DNA of 64,000 nt from SKHV01 sp963678565 (lineage in GTDB: Bacteria; Bacteroidota; Bacteroidia; Bacteroidales; Prolixibacteraceae): positions 3,100,001-3,164,000 of the forward strand of contig OY782875.1 in assembly GCA_963678565.1 (NCBI GenBank). Direction: 5' to 3'. The notes below the pieces were generated by a model. It worked only from the letters and a program-made list of their open reading frames with translations. It searched no databases and was not told the origin of the DNA. Position numbers and translations under genes: made by a program. This document shows positions 18,573 through 28,135 of this stretch, piece after piece. Numbering within the stretch: position 1 is the first letter of the stretch; each line of letters begins with the position of its first letter.

Positions 18573-19295
18573 ATGATTTCCAAGTTAAGCATCGTAATTC
18601 CAGCGTATAACGAAGAAGCAACTATTGAGCTGATTCTCAAAAAAATAAATACGGTTACGTTATTAAATAACATTGAAAAAGAGATTGTTATCGTAGACGA
18701 TTGTTCTAAAGACAACACAATAAATGTAATAAATCAATACATTACGAATAGCAAGAATCAAGATATTAAACTTTTCAAACAAGATGCTAATCAAGGAAAA
18801 GGTGCTGCTTTAAGGAGAGGATTTAAAGAAGCAACAGGAGATTACATCATTGTACAGGATGCAGATTTAGAATACGACCCCAACGAATACAATGACTTAT
18901 TAAAACCTGTATTTGTAGACAATGCCGATGTTGTTTATGGTTCAAGATTTATGGGAAATAATCCTCATCGCATTTTATTCTTTTGGCATAGCATTGGAAA
19001 TAAATGGCTTACTTTCCTTTCAAATATGTTTTCGGGTTTAAACCTAAGCGATATGGAAACCTGCTATAAACTTATCAAAAGTGATATTCTTAAAAATTTA
19101 AACTTAAAAGAAAACCGTTTTGGATTTGAACCAGAAGTAACTCAAAAAGTGTCACGAGTTCCAAAAGTTAAAATATATGAAGTTGGTATCTCTTACTATG
19201 GTCGCACTTACGACGAAGGGAAAAAAATAAATGCAAAAGATGGTTTTAGAGCTATTTATTGTATTCTGAAGTACGGACTTTTTAGATATAAATAA
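18573..19295 (+). CDS. GT2-family glycosyltransferase (polyprenyl/dolichyl-phosphate sugar synthase type)
   Basis: This 240-residue GT-A enzyme has the nucleotide-sugar site segments IVIPAYNEE (6-14), VDDCSKDNT (about 41-49) and the metal-binding QDADLEYDPNEY (about 94-105), followed by YGSRF and the DMETCYKLI acceptor-site segment. The layout matches dolichyl-phosphate mannose synthase relatives that load a sugar onto a polyprenyl phosphate at the inner membrane face. It has no membrane helices of its own. The next gene starts one base after its stop and encodes a large membrane protein, so this enzyme may make the lipid-linked donor that the membrane protein uses. The sugar is unknown. Confidence 0.85.
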   Translation: MISKLSIVIPAYNEEATIELILKKINTVTLLNNIEKEIVIVDDCSKDNTINVINQYITNSKNQDIKLFKQDANQGKGAALRRGFKEATGDYIIVQDADLEYDPNEYNDLLKPVFVDNADVVYGSRFMGNNPHRILFFWHSIGNKWLTFLSNMFSGLNLSDMETCYKLIKSDILKNLNLKENRFGFEPEVTQKVSRVPKVKIYEVGISYYGRTYDEGKKINAKDGFRAIYCILKYGLFRYK

Positions 19296-19296
19296 A

Positions 19297-20925
19297 ATGA
19301 ACCGTCTGAAAATAATTTTGCTAAACCGAGGTCATTTATTTATGACTTTTGGGCTAACTATTGGACTTGTCTTTTCAATACTTCCTATCCTTGGATTTGA
19401 TTTAATATACTTTCCTGGAGACATGGGCGATGGTAGATTGAATCTAATTTTTCTTGAGCATGCACATAAATTTTTCACAGGACAATTAATTACTTCCTAT
19501 TGGGATATAACTTTTATGCATCCAGAACCAAATGTTTTGGCCTATTCTGATAATTTAATTGGTTCTGCTCCATTTTATTCAATATTCAGAGCATTGGGTT
19601 ATGATATCTATAGCGCTTATCAGGCTTGGTTTATAACAGTTTCTGCATTGAATTATATCAGCGCCTTTTACTTTTTAAAATATGTTTTTAAAAATAACTA
19701 CACAGCAGTTATTGGTGCTTTTATTTTTGCGTTTTCAATTGCACTTCAATCTCAAATGACACATGCGCAAACGTTTCCTCGATTTGCAATCCCATTAGCC
19801 TTTTTGATGGCATACAAATTCGGAGAAAGTTATAAAATAAAAGATTTCTTTTTGACAATTCTATTTGTTGTTTACGAAATCTATTGTGCAATATATTTAG
19901 GCTTTATGTTGGTCATACCTATTGCAATATTCTTAATATCAATTTTAATAAAACATTATAAGAAAGAAGGTAAGTTTGATAAAATTTGGTTTTTAAAACT
20001 TCTTGCTGCTGGAGTAGTAAACCTATTAATACTTTTACCATTAATGTTGCCATATATGGGTAGAAGCATTACTCCAAACTTTGGGCACTTAAGTCATCTA
20101 TTACCTAATGTTCCTACTTTTAAATCCTATTTTTTCAGTCAAAAAGGAAGCTTAATCTGGGATTTCTTAAGCCAAACAGCAAACGATTATAGAAGTTGGT
20201 GGAACCATCAAATATTTGCCGGAGGAGTTGCGACGCTAAGTTATATTGCAGTAATCATTATTATTGCTTATAAATTAATCGCTAAAAAATTTAAAGATAT
20301 TTCGCTAATTCAAAGGCTTATTTTATCAGGTATTATAACCTTGTTTTTATACCTGCGCTTCTACAACATATCAGCTTATACTTTTATTTATTTCTTGCCG
20401 GGATTCAGCTCAATGAGGGCTCTACAAAGAATAATCAATATTGAATTAATATTTTTTGCAATCGCCACAGTTTTTATTTTAAATAAGTTCTTCAAGAAAA
20501 AACCTCTTATTAATTTAATTTTATTTACTGTTTTATTTTCATTAACAGTAACTGATAATTATTTTAATTCAGAAAAGACATACCGTTTTTCGATAGCAGA
20601 AGCAAAAGAAAGAACTGAAACTTTAGACTCAATTTTAGTCGATATTCCAAAGTACTCAATAATTTCTGTAGAACCTTCCATAAAAAGTAAACGAATTGCA
20701 TTTACACAAATTGATGCAATGCTTATGGCTCAAAAGCATGACTTAAAGTGTATTAATGGATATACTGCAACAAGCCCAAAAGGTTACAGTTCTTATTGGA
20801 ATAATCCGAATCCGGAAAGTAGAAACAAATGGTTACAGGTCAATAAAGCTAAATTTGATGCTTTATATATTATTGATCCGATAAAAAAAACAGTAGAAAT
20901 AACTTCAATAAATTTCAAAGATTGA
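19297..20925 (+). CDS. Polytopic membrane protein, possible GT-C-type glycosyltransferase
   Basis: I do not recognise a named family. The 542-residue protein has an N-terminal helix and then a first outside loop with acidic residues (FPGDMGDGRL, LEHAHKFF, about 41-62). About ten more hydrophobic helices follow up to residue 425, and a soluble C-terminal part of roughly 110 residues. A long first loop with acidic residues and many helices is the usual layout of GT-C enzymes that use polyprenyl-phosphate sugars. The gene is one base downstream of the GT2 gene, which fits that idea. It converges with the exosortase gene, leaving 2 bases between stops and no visible terminator. Confidence 0.6.
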   Translation: MNRLKIILLNRGHLFMTFGLTIGLVFSILPILGFDLIYFPGDMGDGRLNLIFLEHAHKFFTGQLITSYWDITFMHPEPNVLAYSDNLIGSAPFYSIFRALGYDIYSAYQAWFITVSALNYISAFYFLKYVFKNNYTAVIGAFIFAFSIALQSQMTHAQTFPRFAIPLAFLMAYKFGESYKIKDFFLTILFVVYEIYCAIYLGFMLVIPIAIFLISILIKHYKKEGKFDKIWFLKLLAAGVVNLLILLPLMLPYMGRSITPNFGHLSHLLPNVPTFKSYFFSQKGSLIWDFLSQTANDYRSWWNHQIFAGGVATLSYIAVIIIIAYKLIAKKFKDISLIQRLILSGIITLFLYLRFYNISAYTFIYFLPGFSSMRALQRIINIELIFFAIATVFILNKFFKKKPLINLILFTVLFSLTVTDNYFNSEKTYRFSIAEAKERTETLDSILVDIPKYSIISVEPSIKSKRIAFTQIDAMLMAQKHDLKCINGYTATSPKGYSSYWNNPNPESRNKWLQVNKAKFDALYIIDPIKKTVEITSINFKD

Positions 20926-20927
20926 GT

Positions 20928-21467
20928 TTAAGCTTTATTTTTTGAAGATAGTTTGATAAACCAATACCACAATCCAAAAACCATTAAGTAAATAATTCCT
21001 TGGAAAATAAAATGGTGAAACAAATCCATTAAGTGTGGCCATTTATTTACAATCCCTGCTAAGGCAGACATACGCATTGCATTTAAAATAAATATAGCAA
21101 TCAATCCGATTGGAATAAACCATGCTTTTGTTTTTATTCTGCCGGGATAAGCAAGCATAAAAATAATGAAGATTGCCATAATATTTATTCCAAGGCAATC
21201 GTAAATAATTTGCACCGAATCACCAGAACCTTCGATCCACAATTTGCATTCAGGGATAGAGACACCTGTTTTAAAACCTAATACATTCAGGAAAAAGTTG
21301 GCTACTCTCAGATACCATATTGCTAAGATATCCGATATTTTACCAAAGGTTTCATTCTTGTAATACCATTTATGAAAAGCTCTCCATGACATAAAAAGTG
21401 CAAGCCCTTTTATTAGAAAGCGATTAAGATCGGTAGTTGCTTTGTATTTTTGAATTAGTGAAATCAA
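20928..21467 (-). CDS. Exosortase/archaeosortase-family transmembrane cysteine protease
   Basis: This 179-residue protein has about four or five membrane helices and the exosortase catalytic residues in the right order: Cys91 in YDCLGIN, Arg132 in NAMRMSAL and His151/His152 in DLFHHFIFQG. Exosortases cleave C-terminal tripartite sorting tails of exported proteins. The length fits short Bacteroidetes forms such as XrtF. The start codon overlaps the stop of the upstream tonB-like gene by 4 bases, so translation is probably coupled and the gene belongs to the exbB-exbD-tonB operon. No protein with an obvious sorting tail was seen in the window. Which subfamily it belongs to is uncertain. Confidence 0.82.
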   Translation of the reverse strand: MISLIQKYKATTDLNRFLIKGLALFMSWRAFHKWYYKNETFGKISDILAIWYLRVANFFLNVLGFKTGVSIPECKLWIEGSGDSVQIIYDCLGINIMAIFIIFMLAYPGRIKTKAWFIPIGLIAIFILNAMRMSALAGIVNKWPHLMDLFHHFIFQGIIYLMVFGLWYWFIKLSSKNKA

Positions 21468-22399
21468 TTAAGAACAAATTTATAGGTTATCGTTCCAATT
21501 TGTTGTGCAGTAGCATTTTGATTCTCATCAAATTTTGTTGCCATTGCTGCTTTTTGAGCAGCCAGCCACAAATTCTGATTCATTGTTGTGGTTCCTTTTA
21601 CACCTGCTTTTGCTTTGAGAACATTTCCATCTCGATCTACATTTATCTCAACAACAACCAAACCTTCTTCATTTTCAGAATAAACTGGTTTTATCAAAGT
21701 TCTTAAATCGCGACCTGTTAAATTAAAAGTGATTCCTTCTCCACCGCCATTGGCCATTCTACTCACATTTGAAGTACCATTATTCGCCCCTTCATTCCCG
21801 GGGTCTCCAGTTGTTCCTTGATCTTGTGAAGCTTTAGTGTTTGTTTGCCCACTATTGGTAAAAAGATTTTTTGCACGAGAATTAATAGCAGCGATTTGAG
21901 CTTCTTCTTCGGCTTTTCGAATGCTGTCTTGCCTTCTTTGCTCTTTTTCAGCGCGACGAACTTCCGCTAAACGCTCCCGTTCAACTTGCCTTAAACTATC
22001 TTCAACACGTTCCTTTTCTTTTAACTTCCGATCTTCTTCTGCTTTTTTTAATGCTTCCTTTTCTTTCTCTCTATTAATTGCAACTGTTTCTTCATAATCC
22101 TGAGATAATACTTCATTATTATTTTCTGCTGGATTGGTTGTTGTTTTGGGTTGTGCACGACTTTGCTGTGGCACTGTTTCTTCTGGAACCACCTCCTGTT
22201 GTTTTGGCGGCGTTTTTTTCTGTGGAGGATCAATTTTACCAATTCCGGTTTCAGTAGTACCAAAATCAACTAAAACACCTTGTTCCTGTGGTAATGGTAG
22301 TGGCGTAAAAAATCCAAAATAGAGCAAAATAGCAATCAAAACTGCATGAAAAATTGCAGAAAAGACAAGACCTTCTTTATGTTTTTTGAAGTAACTCAA
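21464..22399 (-). CDS. tonB: TonB-family energy transducer
   Basis: The 311-residue protein has an N-terminal membrane helix (about 10-30) and a Pro/Gln/Thr-rich stretch with KKTPPKQQE (about 58-95). A long charged coiled-coil-like segment rich in Lys, Glu and Arg follows (about 108-170), then a Gly/Asn-rich linker and a C-terminal TonB-like domain (about 235-311) with LVVVEINVDRDGNV. It carries proton-motive-force energy from ExbB/ExbD across the periplasm to outer-membrane receptors. The coiled-coil region is also reminiscent of TolA. It lies 13 bases after exbD and overlaps the exosortase gene by 4 bases. Confidence 0.88.
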   Translation of the reverse strand: MSYFKKHKEGLVFSAIFHAVLIAILLYFGFFTPLPLPQEQGVLVDFGTTETGIGKIDPPQKKTPPKQQEVVPEETVPQQSRAQPKTTTNPAENNNEVLSQDYEETVAINREKEKEALKKAEEDRKLKEKERVEDSLRQVERERLAEVRRAEKEQRRQDSIRKAEEEAQIAAINSRAKNLFTNSGQTNTKASQDQGTTGDPGNEGANNGTSNVSRMANGGGEGITFNLTGRDLRTLIKPVYSENEEGLVVVEINVDRDGNVLKAKAGVKGTTTMNQNLWLAAQKAAMATKFDENQNATAQQIGTITYKFVLN

Positions 22400-22412
22400 A
22401 TTACGTTATTTT

Positions 22413-22820
22413 CTATTGTTCAGGACTAGTGGCAAGTATTAACTTATACTTGTTTTGACGAGCAATATTCATGACTTTAACCATTTCTTCAACAGCAACA
22501 GTTTTATCCATGTGCAACGAAACCGTTGGATCTTCATCGCTACCAACTGCATTCTGCAAATACGATTCAATCTCATCAAAACGAACTTGAGTAACTTGTC
22601 CTTCGTCGTTGATGTAATATTTTAAATCGCTGGTAATTGAAATTGTTGTAATCGGCTTAGCCTGTGTTTGATTATTACTTTCAGGCAAAAGCAGCTTTAA
22701 TGCATTCGGAGCTATAAGTGTGGAGGTTACCATAAAAAATATGAGTAACAGAAACACAATATCTGTCATTGATGACATGCTAAACGATGCATTTACCTTA
22801 TTTCGTTTTTTTAATGCCAT
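22413..22820 (-). CDS. exbD: ExbD/TolR-family biopolymer transport protein
   Basis: This 135-residue protein has one membrane helix (about 18-40; SMTDIVFLLLIFFMVTSTL) carrying the proton-path aspartate Asp20 in MTDIVF. A periplasmic domain follows, ending with the typical VMNIARQNKYKLILATSP-like fold. It partners ExbB in a proton-driven motor that energises TonB. It is 6 bases after exbB and 13 bases before tonB. Confidence 0.92.
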   Translation of the reverse strand: MALKKRNKVNASFSMSSMTDIVFLLLIFFMVTSTLIAPNALKLLLPESNNQTQAKPITTISITSDLKYYINDEGQVTQVRFDEIESYLQNAVGSDEDPTVSLHMDKTVAVEEMVKVMNIARQNKYKLILATSPEQ

Positions 22821-22826
22821 AGAATG

Positions 22827-23516
22827 CTATACAGGTTCATTTAATAAATCCATAAACTCGGTTGTGGTTGCCTCCATATTAAAAACTACTTTTTCGACAC
22901 GCGCTACCAGAATGTTGTATGCAAAATAAGCTACAATACCAACAATTAATCCGGCAACAGTTGTAACCATTGCTTGATAGATACCAGTTGAAAGTAAAGT
23001 TACATCGATGTTATTTCCGGCATTGGCCATGTCGTAAAATGCTTGAATCATCCCGAGCACAGTACCTAAAAAACCAATCATAGGAGCACCACCGGCAACA
23101 CTTGCGAGTACTGGTAATCCCTTTTCTAATTTCGAAATTTCTAAGCTGCCCACATTTTCAATTGCAGCGCTTACATCATTTAAGGGTCTTCCAATACGCA
23201 AAATTCCTTTTTGCAACATTCTGGTTGTTGGTTTATCGGCCGATTTACATAGCTGTAAAGCAGCATCCATATTGCCATCCAAAATATTTTTACGAATTTG
23301 ATCCATCAATGTTGGATCAACTTTTGCTGCTTTTGAAATTGCAACATAGCGGTCGCCGAATATAAACATTCCAATAAGTGATAGTAACACAATTGGAATC
23401 ATGATCCAACCACCTTTCATGGCCAAATCTAAAAAGTTTAGAGAAATACCTTCAGGTTCGGTAGCCATTACATCAGTTGCAACCTGATTTACCTGTAATA
23501 GAAACATTGATAGCAT
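22827..23516 (-). CDS. exbB: ExbB/TolQ/MotA-family proton channel
   Basis: The 229-residue protein has three membrane helices (about 33-55, 120-145 and 165-195) with the conserved GLPVLASVAGGAPMIGFLGTV-type segment and the TTVAGLIVGIVAYFAYN segment. It forms the proton channel that drives ExbD and TonB. It is the first gene of a four-gene unit (exbB, exbD, tonB, exosortase). No exact TAnnTTTG box was found in the 129 bases between it and the end of the tamB-like gene, so transcription could also come from that upstream gene. A second in-frame ATG lies 9 bases downstream (MLSM). Confidence 0.9.
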   Translation of the reverse strand: MLSMFLLQVNQVATDVMATEPEGISLNFLDLAMKGGWIMIPIVLLSLIGMFIFGDRYVAISKAAKVDPTLMDQIRKNILDGNMDAALQLCKSADKPTTRMLQKGILRIGRPLNDVSAAIENVGSLEISKLEKGLPVLASVAGGAPMIGFLGTVLGMIQAFYDMANAGNNIDVTLLSTGIYQAMVTTVAGLIVGIVAYFAYNILVARVEKVVFNMEATTTEFMDLLNEPV

Positions 23517-23645
23517 ATTATTTTATTTTACCTTTTAAACGTTATAATGTGTAAATTATTTTATTCAATCATGGATCTAAAAATAGATAATACTTAACGA
23601 ACAACCATAAAATGTATTGTGTAAAAAACAATAAGTATAAAAACT

Positions 23646-26600
23646 TTAGCTTTCGTCCTTTTTACCTTTGAATAGATTCTTAAATCTCAGCCATAATTCT
23701 TTAAATGAATTAAAATCCTCGCGATACGTAAAACCAACACCTTGTGTGTTTGTTGCGGTATCATCATTCAGGTCGTCGTTGGAATGAGTATAAGCTTTTA
23801 ATTGTAACTTTCCATTATCGGTTAACTTTACGTTGATATCAAAGTCGCCAACAAACCCCGAGGTATTGGATGCTTGCTGCGCATATTCACTATTAGCGCT
23901 ATTGGCAATATTCCCATCGATAGTTACCCGATCGTTAAAAATTTGAGTACTCAGAGCTAATTCTAACTGATCGTTGGTAAGCTCATCACCGGGGCGCCAA
24001 TTCACACCAAAATTCCAACTATCCGAAATTTGAGAAAGCCAGTTGCTCAACTGATTAGAAATTAATTCACCAGCAGTTGAACCAAGCATTGCACTCGTAG
24101 TTGATGTGGTTCGCGCTCCTGTTAAAACTTCAGAGGTATAGAAATTTCCGAGCATTAATAAGGAAATCATTTGCTTGTTCACTTCCTCTTCGGTGGCAAT
24201 TAACATATCCACCTGATTTCGAACTGTTTCATCTACAGTGGGCAAGAAAATATCGAAGGATATAGCAGGTTGAGTTAAACTTTCTTCTAAATAAATTATA
24301 CAATCCACAGGAATTATTCGAGAAACATCAATATCTCCACCGGTATTTTCAACAAACAACTTTTTCAATGTAGTTTTCACTTTATATACTGCAGTTAAAT
24401 CAAGCATTGCATCGTACGGATCGCCCGACCATTGAATCGTTCCTCCTTTTTCAATGGTAAATAACTTGTTGATTATGCTTTCCAAAGTAAAAAGATACTC
24501 TCCTTTATCAACGGTAAAGTCGCCGTACATTTCAATTTTATAATTTCGGTCGATTTGAACATTTAAATCACCAACACCTCGTGCCTTGATGATATCTCCC
24601 ATTTGGGAATTAAAAATTAATTGTATTTCGGCATCGGGAGTGACTTCAACATCAAAATTCATATCCACTCCATTGGTGGCAACATCGTAAACAATTTCTT
24701 TCTCTTCTTTGCTTCCTTGTTTTACAAATACAATAAAATCAGAGATTTTTGCATTTTCTTCCGATTCAAAAGGAATAAATATAGTGGAGCCCTTTTCTGT
24801 ACGAATTCTCCCGGTCATTTCAACATTTTTACTTGTTCCTGTTATCTCCAGATGACCGCTTGCATATGCTTTTCCATAAAATTGATCATTGTCGGCCGCG
24901 GTGGTATTTAATCCGAGTATCCGATTGGTTTTCATATTCATATCGAAAACCATATTTCTGAAATTCTGATGAGCTATAGTGCCATCAAAAACACCACGAT
25001 TTCCATCTTTATCTCTAAAATTTATTTGATCAAATAATAAAGTATCTCCTTTAAAATAAACCGGATCGCTGAAATAATAAACCGAATTCAAATAGCTTAA
25101 GCCCAACGATGCTTCTGTTTCTGGTTTTAACACCCCATTTAACTGCAAATGATTTGGTTTACCCGATATTTTAACACTCCCATTTACAAATCCTGTTTGC
25201 TCATTAAAAGTTGGAGGCATTAAAATTCCTAGAATCGAAACCGGAGTTCGGGTGGCAACTGCATCTAAATCGGTTACTGCGTTAATTGGATCAATTATTC
25301 CTGATGCCAATAACAAAGTATCAACCCCACTACTCAACGATAGATTTGTAGAAAGATATTTTTCTTCATTGTTCCACCTACTACCCAACTTTAAATCACC
25401 CAGATAACCATTATTGTATTGCAAGCTATCAACCAGTATATTCATATTCAATTGCCGCTCGTTGTAAGCATCTTTTATTGAAGCCTGTCCATTTATTTCG
25501 CCTGCAAGATTTACTTTACCTAACAAAGGCTTAAATAAGTTTAGATTGACATTATCAATGATGGTAGTAAGTTCATCCGATTTTTCTTCGGAAATGACGC
25601 CATTAACATACAATTGCTGAGTATTATTAAATATCTTAAAATCGTGAATGGCAATTGAAGTGGTATCAATTACTATTCTAGATTCACTTACATTCCATAA
25701 GGTGTCTGAAACAAAGAGTTTCGAAGACGCAATGTCCATTTCTACGTGAGAATTTCCTTTTGGAGTTCTACTAAAATGTGTGGAGGTTCTTAAAGTTCCG
25801 CTAAAAGTAGAAGTTTCGTTGTTGTGCCAAAAGAGATTCAAATCCAAACGATTGTTGCTTCCATAAACTTCGTTTGTAAAATTATAAACGTTGATTGGAT
25901 CACTTAAATGAATTTTATCGGCATTTAAGCGAACATAAAATTCTTCGTCTTCTGCATAAAGTCGTAACCTCATTCCTTCGATTCCTTTATTCTCATATCG
26001 AATTAAAGGAATACTTGCTTCCATATAAGCATCGTGTTCGGCCGGATGATAATTTCCGCTTATATTAAATTGCTCTTCAATTGAAAATTTAGGATTGATT
26101 ACTTTCAATACTTCTGAAATATCCTTGACGTTGATATCAAAACTAAAGTTATTGATGTCATCAATTTCCTTTGGTTTATTTTTTAAAGCTGAAGGCAAAT
26201 AATACTCAAACAAATTTAGTGCAGAATAATAAATATCCATGAAGTAGTATCGACCAAATATTTCACCATCGAACCAATCGCTGTAGATCTCAATTTTGCT
26301 AGAATCGTCTGAGCCGCTATTTATTAAATTAAGCTGATCTAAATGAATCGAATCCAATTTATTTTGGAACGTGAAATTCTCAATGGCAATTTCACCTTTC
26401 ATCAAGTCGATATTCTTCCCAATAAAATTCGCATCGACATAAGCTGAAATCTCAATACTATCCTGCTGGATTAAATTCAAATTACTCAGATTGATATTTC
26501 CAATATCTGCCACAAATGAGAATGAAGGCTGATCCACTGCAAGGTTTAGACTACCAAAGTAAGAAAGTTTCAAATTTGGATCATTTATACTCATGATCCC

Positions 26601-28052
26601 ATTATATTCTTTAGGCTTGATACGACCATCTAAATTGATATTTGACAATTGATAATCGTTAAAATAGATATCGTTGATAACACCGTCAACTGCCAACGTG
26701 TAACTGCTATCATTCTCAATAACCCCATCCAACTCCCCATTAAATGAGATTATACCAAGATTCGGATTCTTAAACAATGTACCTAATTCAAATTCCGTTG
26801 TTGATAAATGTCCTGAAAGGTTAAATGTTTTATCCTCATTGGGTTTTAAAAATCCATCGGCAACAAGGTTGCCCAGATTGGTATATATTCCACCGGTAAT
26901 CGCATAATCATTTAAAAATCCAGTAAAATTCCCTGTATATCTGAATGTACCAAGGTTTTCGAAGAAGTCGGGTAATGGAGGTAAATACGAAACTAAACCT
27001 TCGGGGACTTCCAGTTTTCGGTACTCGTTTAAATTGGCGTACGACTCATCTACATCGATAGAGATATAGGTATTTTCGATATCAGGCAAACCATCGATAA
27101 TAAATTGCCCCGACAAATTTGTTAAATTACCGATCTTAATTTTCACATCGGTTCCTGAAAAACTTCCCAGTGTTCCTCGAAAATTCCCATAGAATAGCGC
27201 ACGCAAATCGAACTCATCTAGTTCAGGAACCAAAAAATTTAAATCCTCAACCAGTAAATTAAGCTGCTCCATATTTATATCGAAAACCAAGTCATCGAGG
27301 TCCCGACTCTTCAAATATTCCCGAAATCCAAGATTAATTATTGGAAAGTGAAAGTTCGAGTTCATTGCTAATCCCATTAAATCGGTAACGAGAATCGTAG
27401 AATCTGAATAACGAACCATTCCGGCCATTTCTGCAATATCGATTTTTCTGTTTGTATCGAAACCAAAGTAATCGATATTGAAGCCGAAATCTTTCACTGA
27501 TTTAAAAAGAATTTCATCTACTTTGAAATTTAAATTTGAAGCAGTAATTGAGCTCAATTGTTCATTTGTTTCGATTGAATCAAGATAACTAATTTTCCCA
27601 CTCAACACTTCTAACGACCGACAACTAAACTCCCAGTTAAATGGTTTATTCTTTGTGGTATCAGCTTCCGGAATTAAAAAGCTGTAATTAAACAAACTAT
27701 CGAGCCCTCGGCTTATATTAATTGTAGGATTTCCCAATACAATTTTAGACAAATGAACATGCTCTTTCTTAATTGAAAATGAGTCGACTGAAGCAATTAA
27801 TTTATTTACATATACAAGGGTGTCATTTTTCTGATCAGACAAATACACATCGTCAAAAATCACTTGATTAAAAAAAGAAATATTCACCTTTGAAACCGAA
27901 ACGTGAATACCGGTATCATGCTCAATTTTTTTAGTAATCCACGAAGTAAGTTTGGTTTGAACTGCCGAACTTTGAAGAACTACATAAAACAATCCTAGAA
28001 TTAGAATTATTAAAGCTAAAAAAATAGATAATATTTTAACTGTTTTTTTAAT
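23646..28052 (-). CDS. TamB/DUF490-family translocation and assembly protein (AsmA-like), probable ATT start
   Basis: This is a very long protein of mainly beta-strand repeats ending in a TamB (DUF490) domain (roughly the last 450 residues, with KGEYLFTLESIINKLFTIEKGG and the DVSRIIPVDCIIYL segment). TamB-like proteins span the periplasm and move lipids or help outer-membrane protein assembly. A normal start gives only a TTG at 27990-27992, which would remove the membrane anchor. The frame stays open upstream. An ATT at 28050-28052 would give MKKTVKILSIFLALIILILG, a classic anchor, and GGGAGGG lies 7 bases before it. I chose that start. There is no ATG, GTG or other TTG upstream in frame before the stop at 28092-28094. 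The gene reads toward exbB. Confidence 0.85.
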   Translation of the reverse strand: MKKTVKILSIFLALIILILGLFYVVLQSSAVQTKLTSWITKKIEHDTGIHVSVSKVNISFFNQVIFDDVYLSDQKNDTLVYVNKLIASVDSFSIKKEHVHLSKIVLGNPTINISRGLDSLFNYSFLIPEADTTKNKPFNWEFSCRSLEVLSGKISYLDSIETNEQLSSITASNLNFKVDEILFKSVKDFGFNIDYFGFDTNRKIDIAEMAGMVRYSDSTILVTDLMGLAMNSNFHFPIINLGFREYLKSRDLDDLVFDINMEQLNLLVEDLNFLVPELDEFDLRALFYGNFRGTLGSFSGTDVKIKIGNLTNLSGQFIIDGLPDIENTYISIDVDESYANLNEYRKLEVPEGLVSYLPPLPDFFENLGTFRYTGNFTGFLNDYAITGGIYTNLGNLVADGFLKPNEDKTFNLSGHLSTTEFELGTLFKNPNLGIISFNGELDGVIENDSSYTLAVDGVINDIYFNDYQLSNINLDGRIKPKEYNGIMSINDPNLKLSYFGSLNLAVDQPSFSFVADIGNINLSNLNLIQQDSIEISAYVDANFIGKNIDLMKGEIAIENFTFQNKLDSIHLDQLNLINSGSDDSSKIEIYSDWFDGEIFGRYYFMDIYYSALNLFEYYLPSALKNKPKEIDDINNFSFDINVKDISEVLKVINPKFSIEEQFNISGNYHPAEHDAYMEASIPLIRYENKGIEGMRLRLYAEDEEFYVRLNADKIHLSDPINVYNFTNEVYGSNNRLDLNLFWHNNETSTFSGTLRTSTHFSRTPKGNSHVEMDIASSKLFVSDTLWNVSESRIVIDTTSIAIHDFKIFNNTQQLYVNGVISEEKSDELTTIIDNVNLNLFKPLLGKVNLAGEINGQASIKDAYNERQLNMNILVDSLQYNNGYLGDLKLGSRWNNEEKYLSTNLSLSSGVDTLLLASGIIDPINAVTDLDAVATRTPVSILGILMPPTFNEQTGFVNGSVKISGKPNHLQLNGVLKPETEASLGLSYLNSVYYFSDPVYFKGDTLLFDQINFRDKDGNRGVFDGTIAHQNFRNMVFDMNMKTNRILGLNTTAADNDQFYGKAYASGHLEITGTSKNVEMTGRIRTEKGSTIFIPFESEENAKISDFIVFVKQGSKEEKEIVYDVATNGVDMNFDVEVTPDAEIQLIFNSQMGDIIKARGVGDLNVQIDRNYKIEMYGDFTVDKGEYLFTLESIINKLFTIEKGGTIQWSGDPYDAMLDLTAVYKVKTTLKKLFVENTGGDIDVSRIIPVDCIIYLEESLTQPAISFDIFLPTVDETVRNQVDMLIATEEEVNKQMISLLMLGNFYTSEVLTGARTTSTTSAMLGSTAGELISNQLSNWLSQISDSWNFGVNWRPGDELTNDQLELALSTQIFNDRVTIDGNIANSANSEYAQQASNTSGFVGDFDINVKLTDNGKLQLKAYTHSNDDLNDDTATNTQGVGFTYREDFNSFKELWLRFKNLFKGKKDES

Positions 28053-28059
28053 ACTTTTG
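28052..28059 (+). promoter_or_regulatory. -7 box of the tsaD promoter (TACTTTTG)
   Basis: An exact TAnnTTTG match lies about 77 bases upstream of the tsaD ATG. It overlaps the proposed start region of the divergent tamB-like gene, so the two transcripts overlap at their 5' ends. Confidence 0.6.
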
Positions 28060-28135
28060 CCCTCCCATTTTGTTACACAAATTAAAGTATTTTAAACAAA
28101 TATCAATACATTGATTGTTTAAATTAGCATACATT

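Noticed and set aside
23517..23645. A promoter for exbB in the gap after the tamB-like gene
   Set aside because: No TAnnTTTG box is present in the minus direction; only a weak 6-bp hairpin was found.
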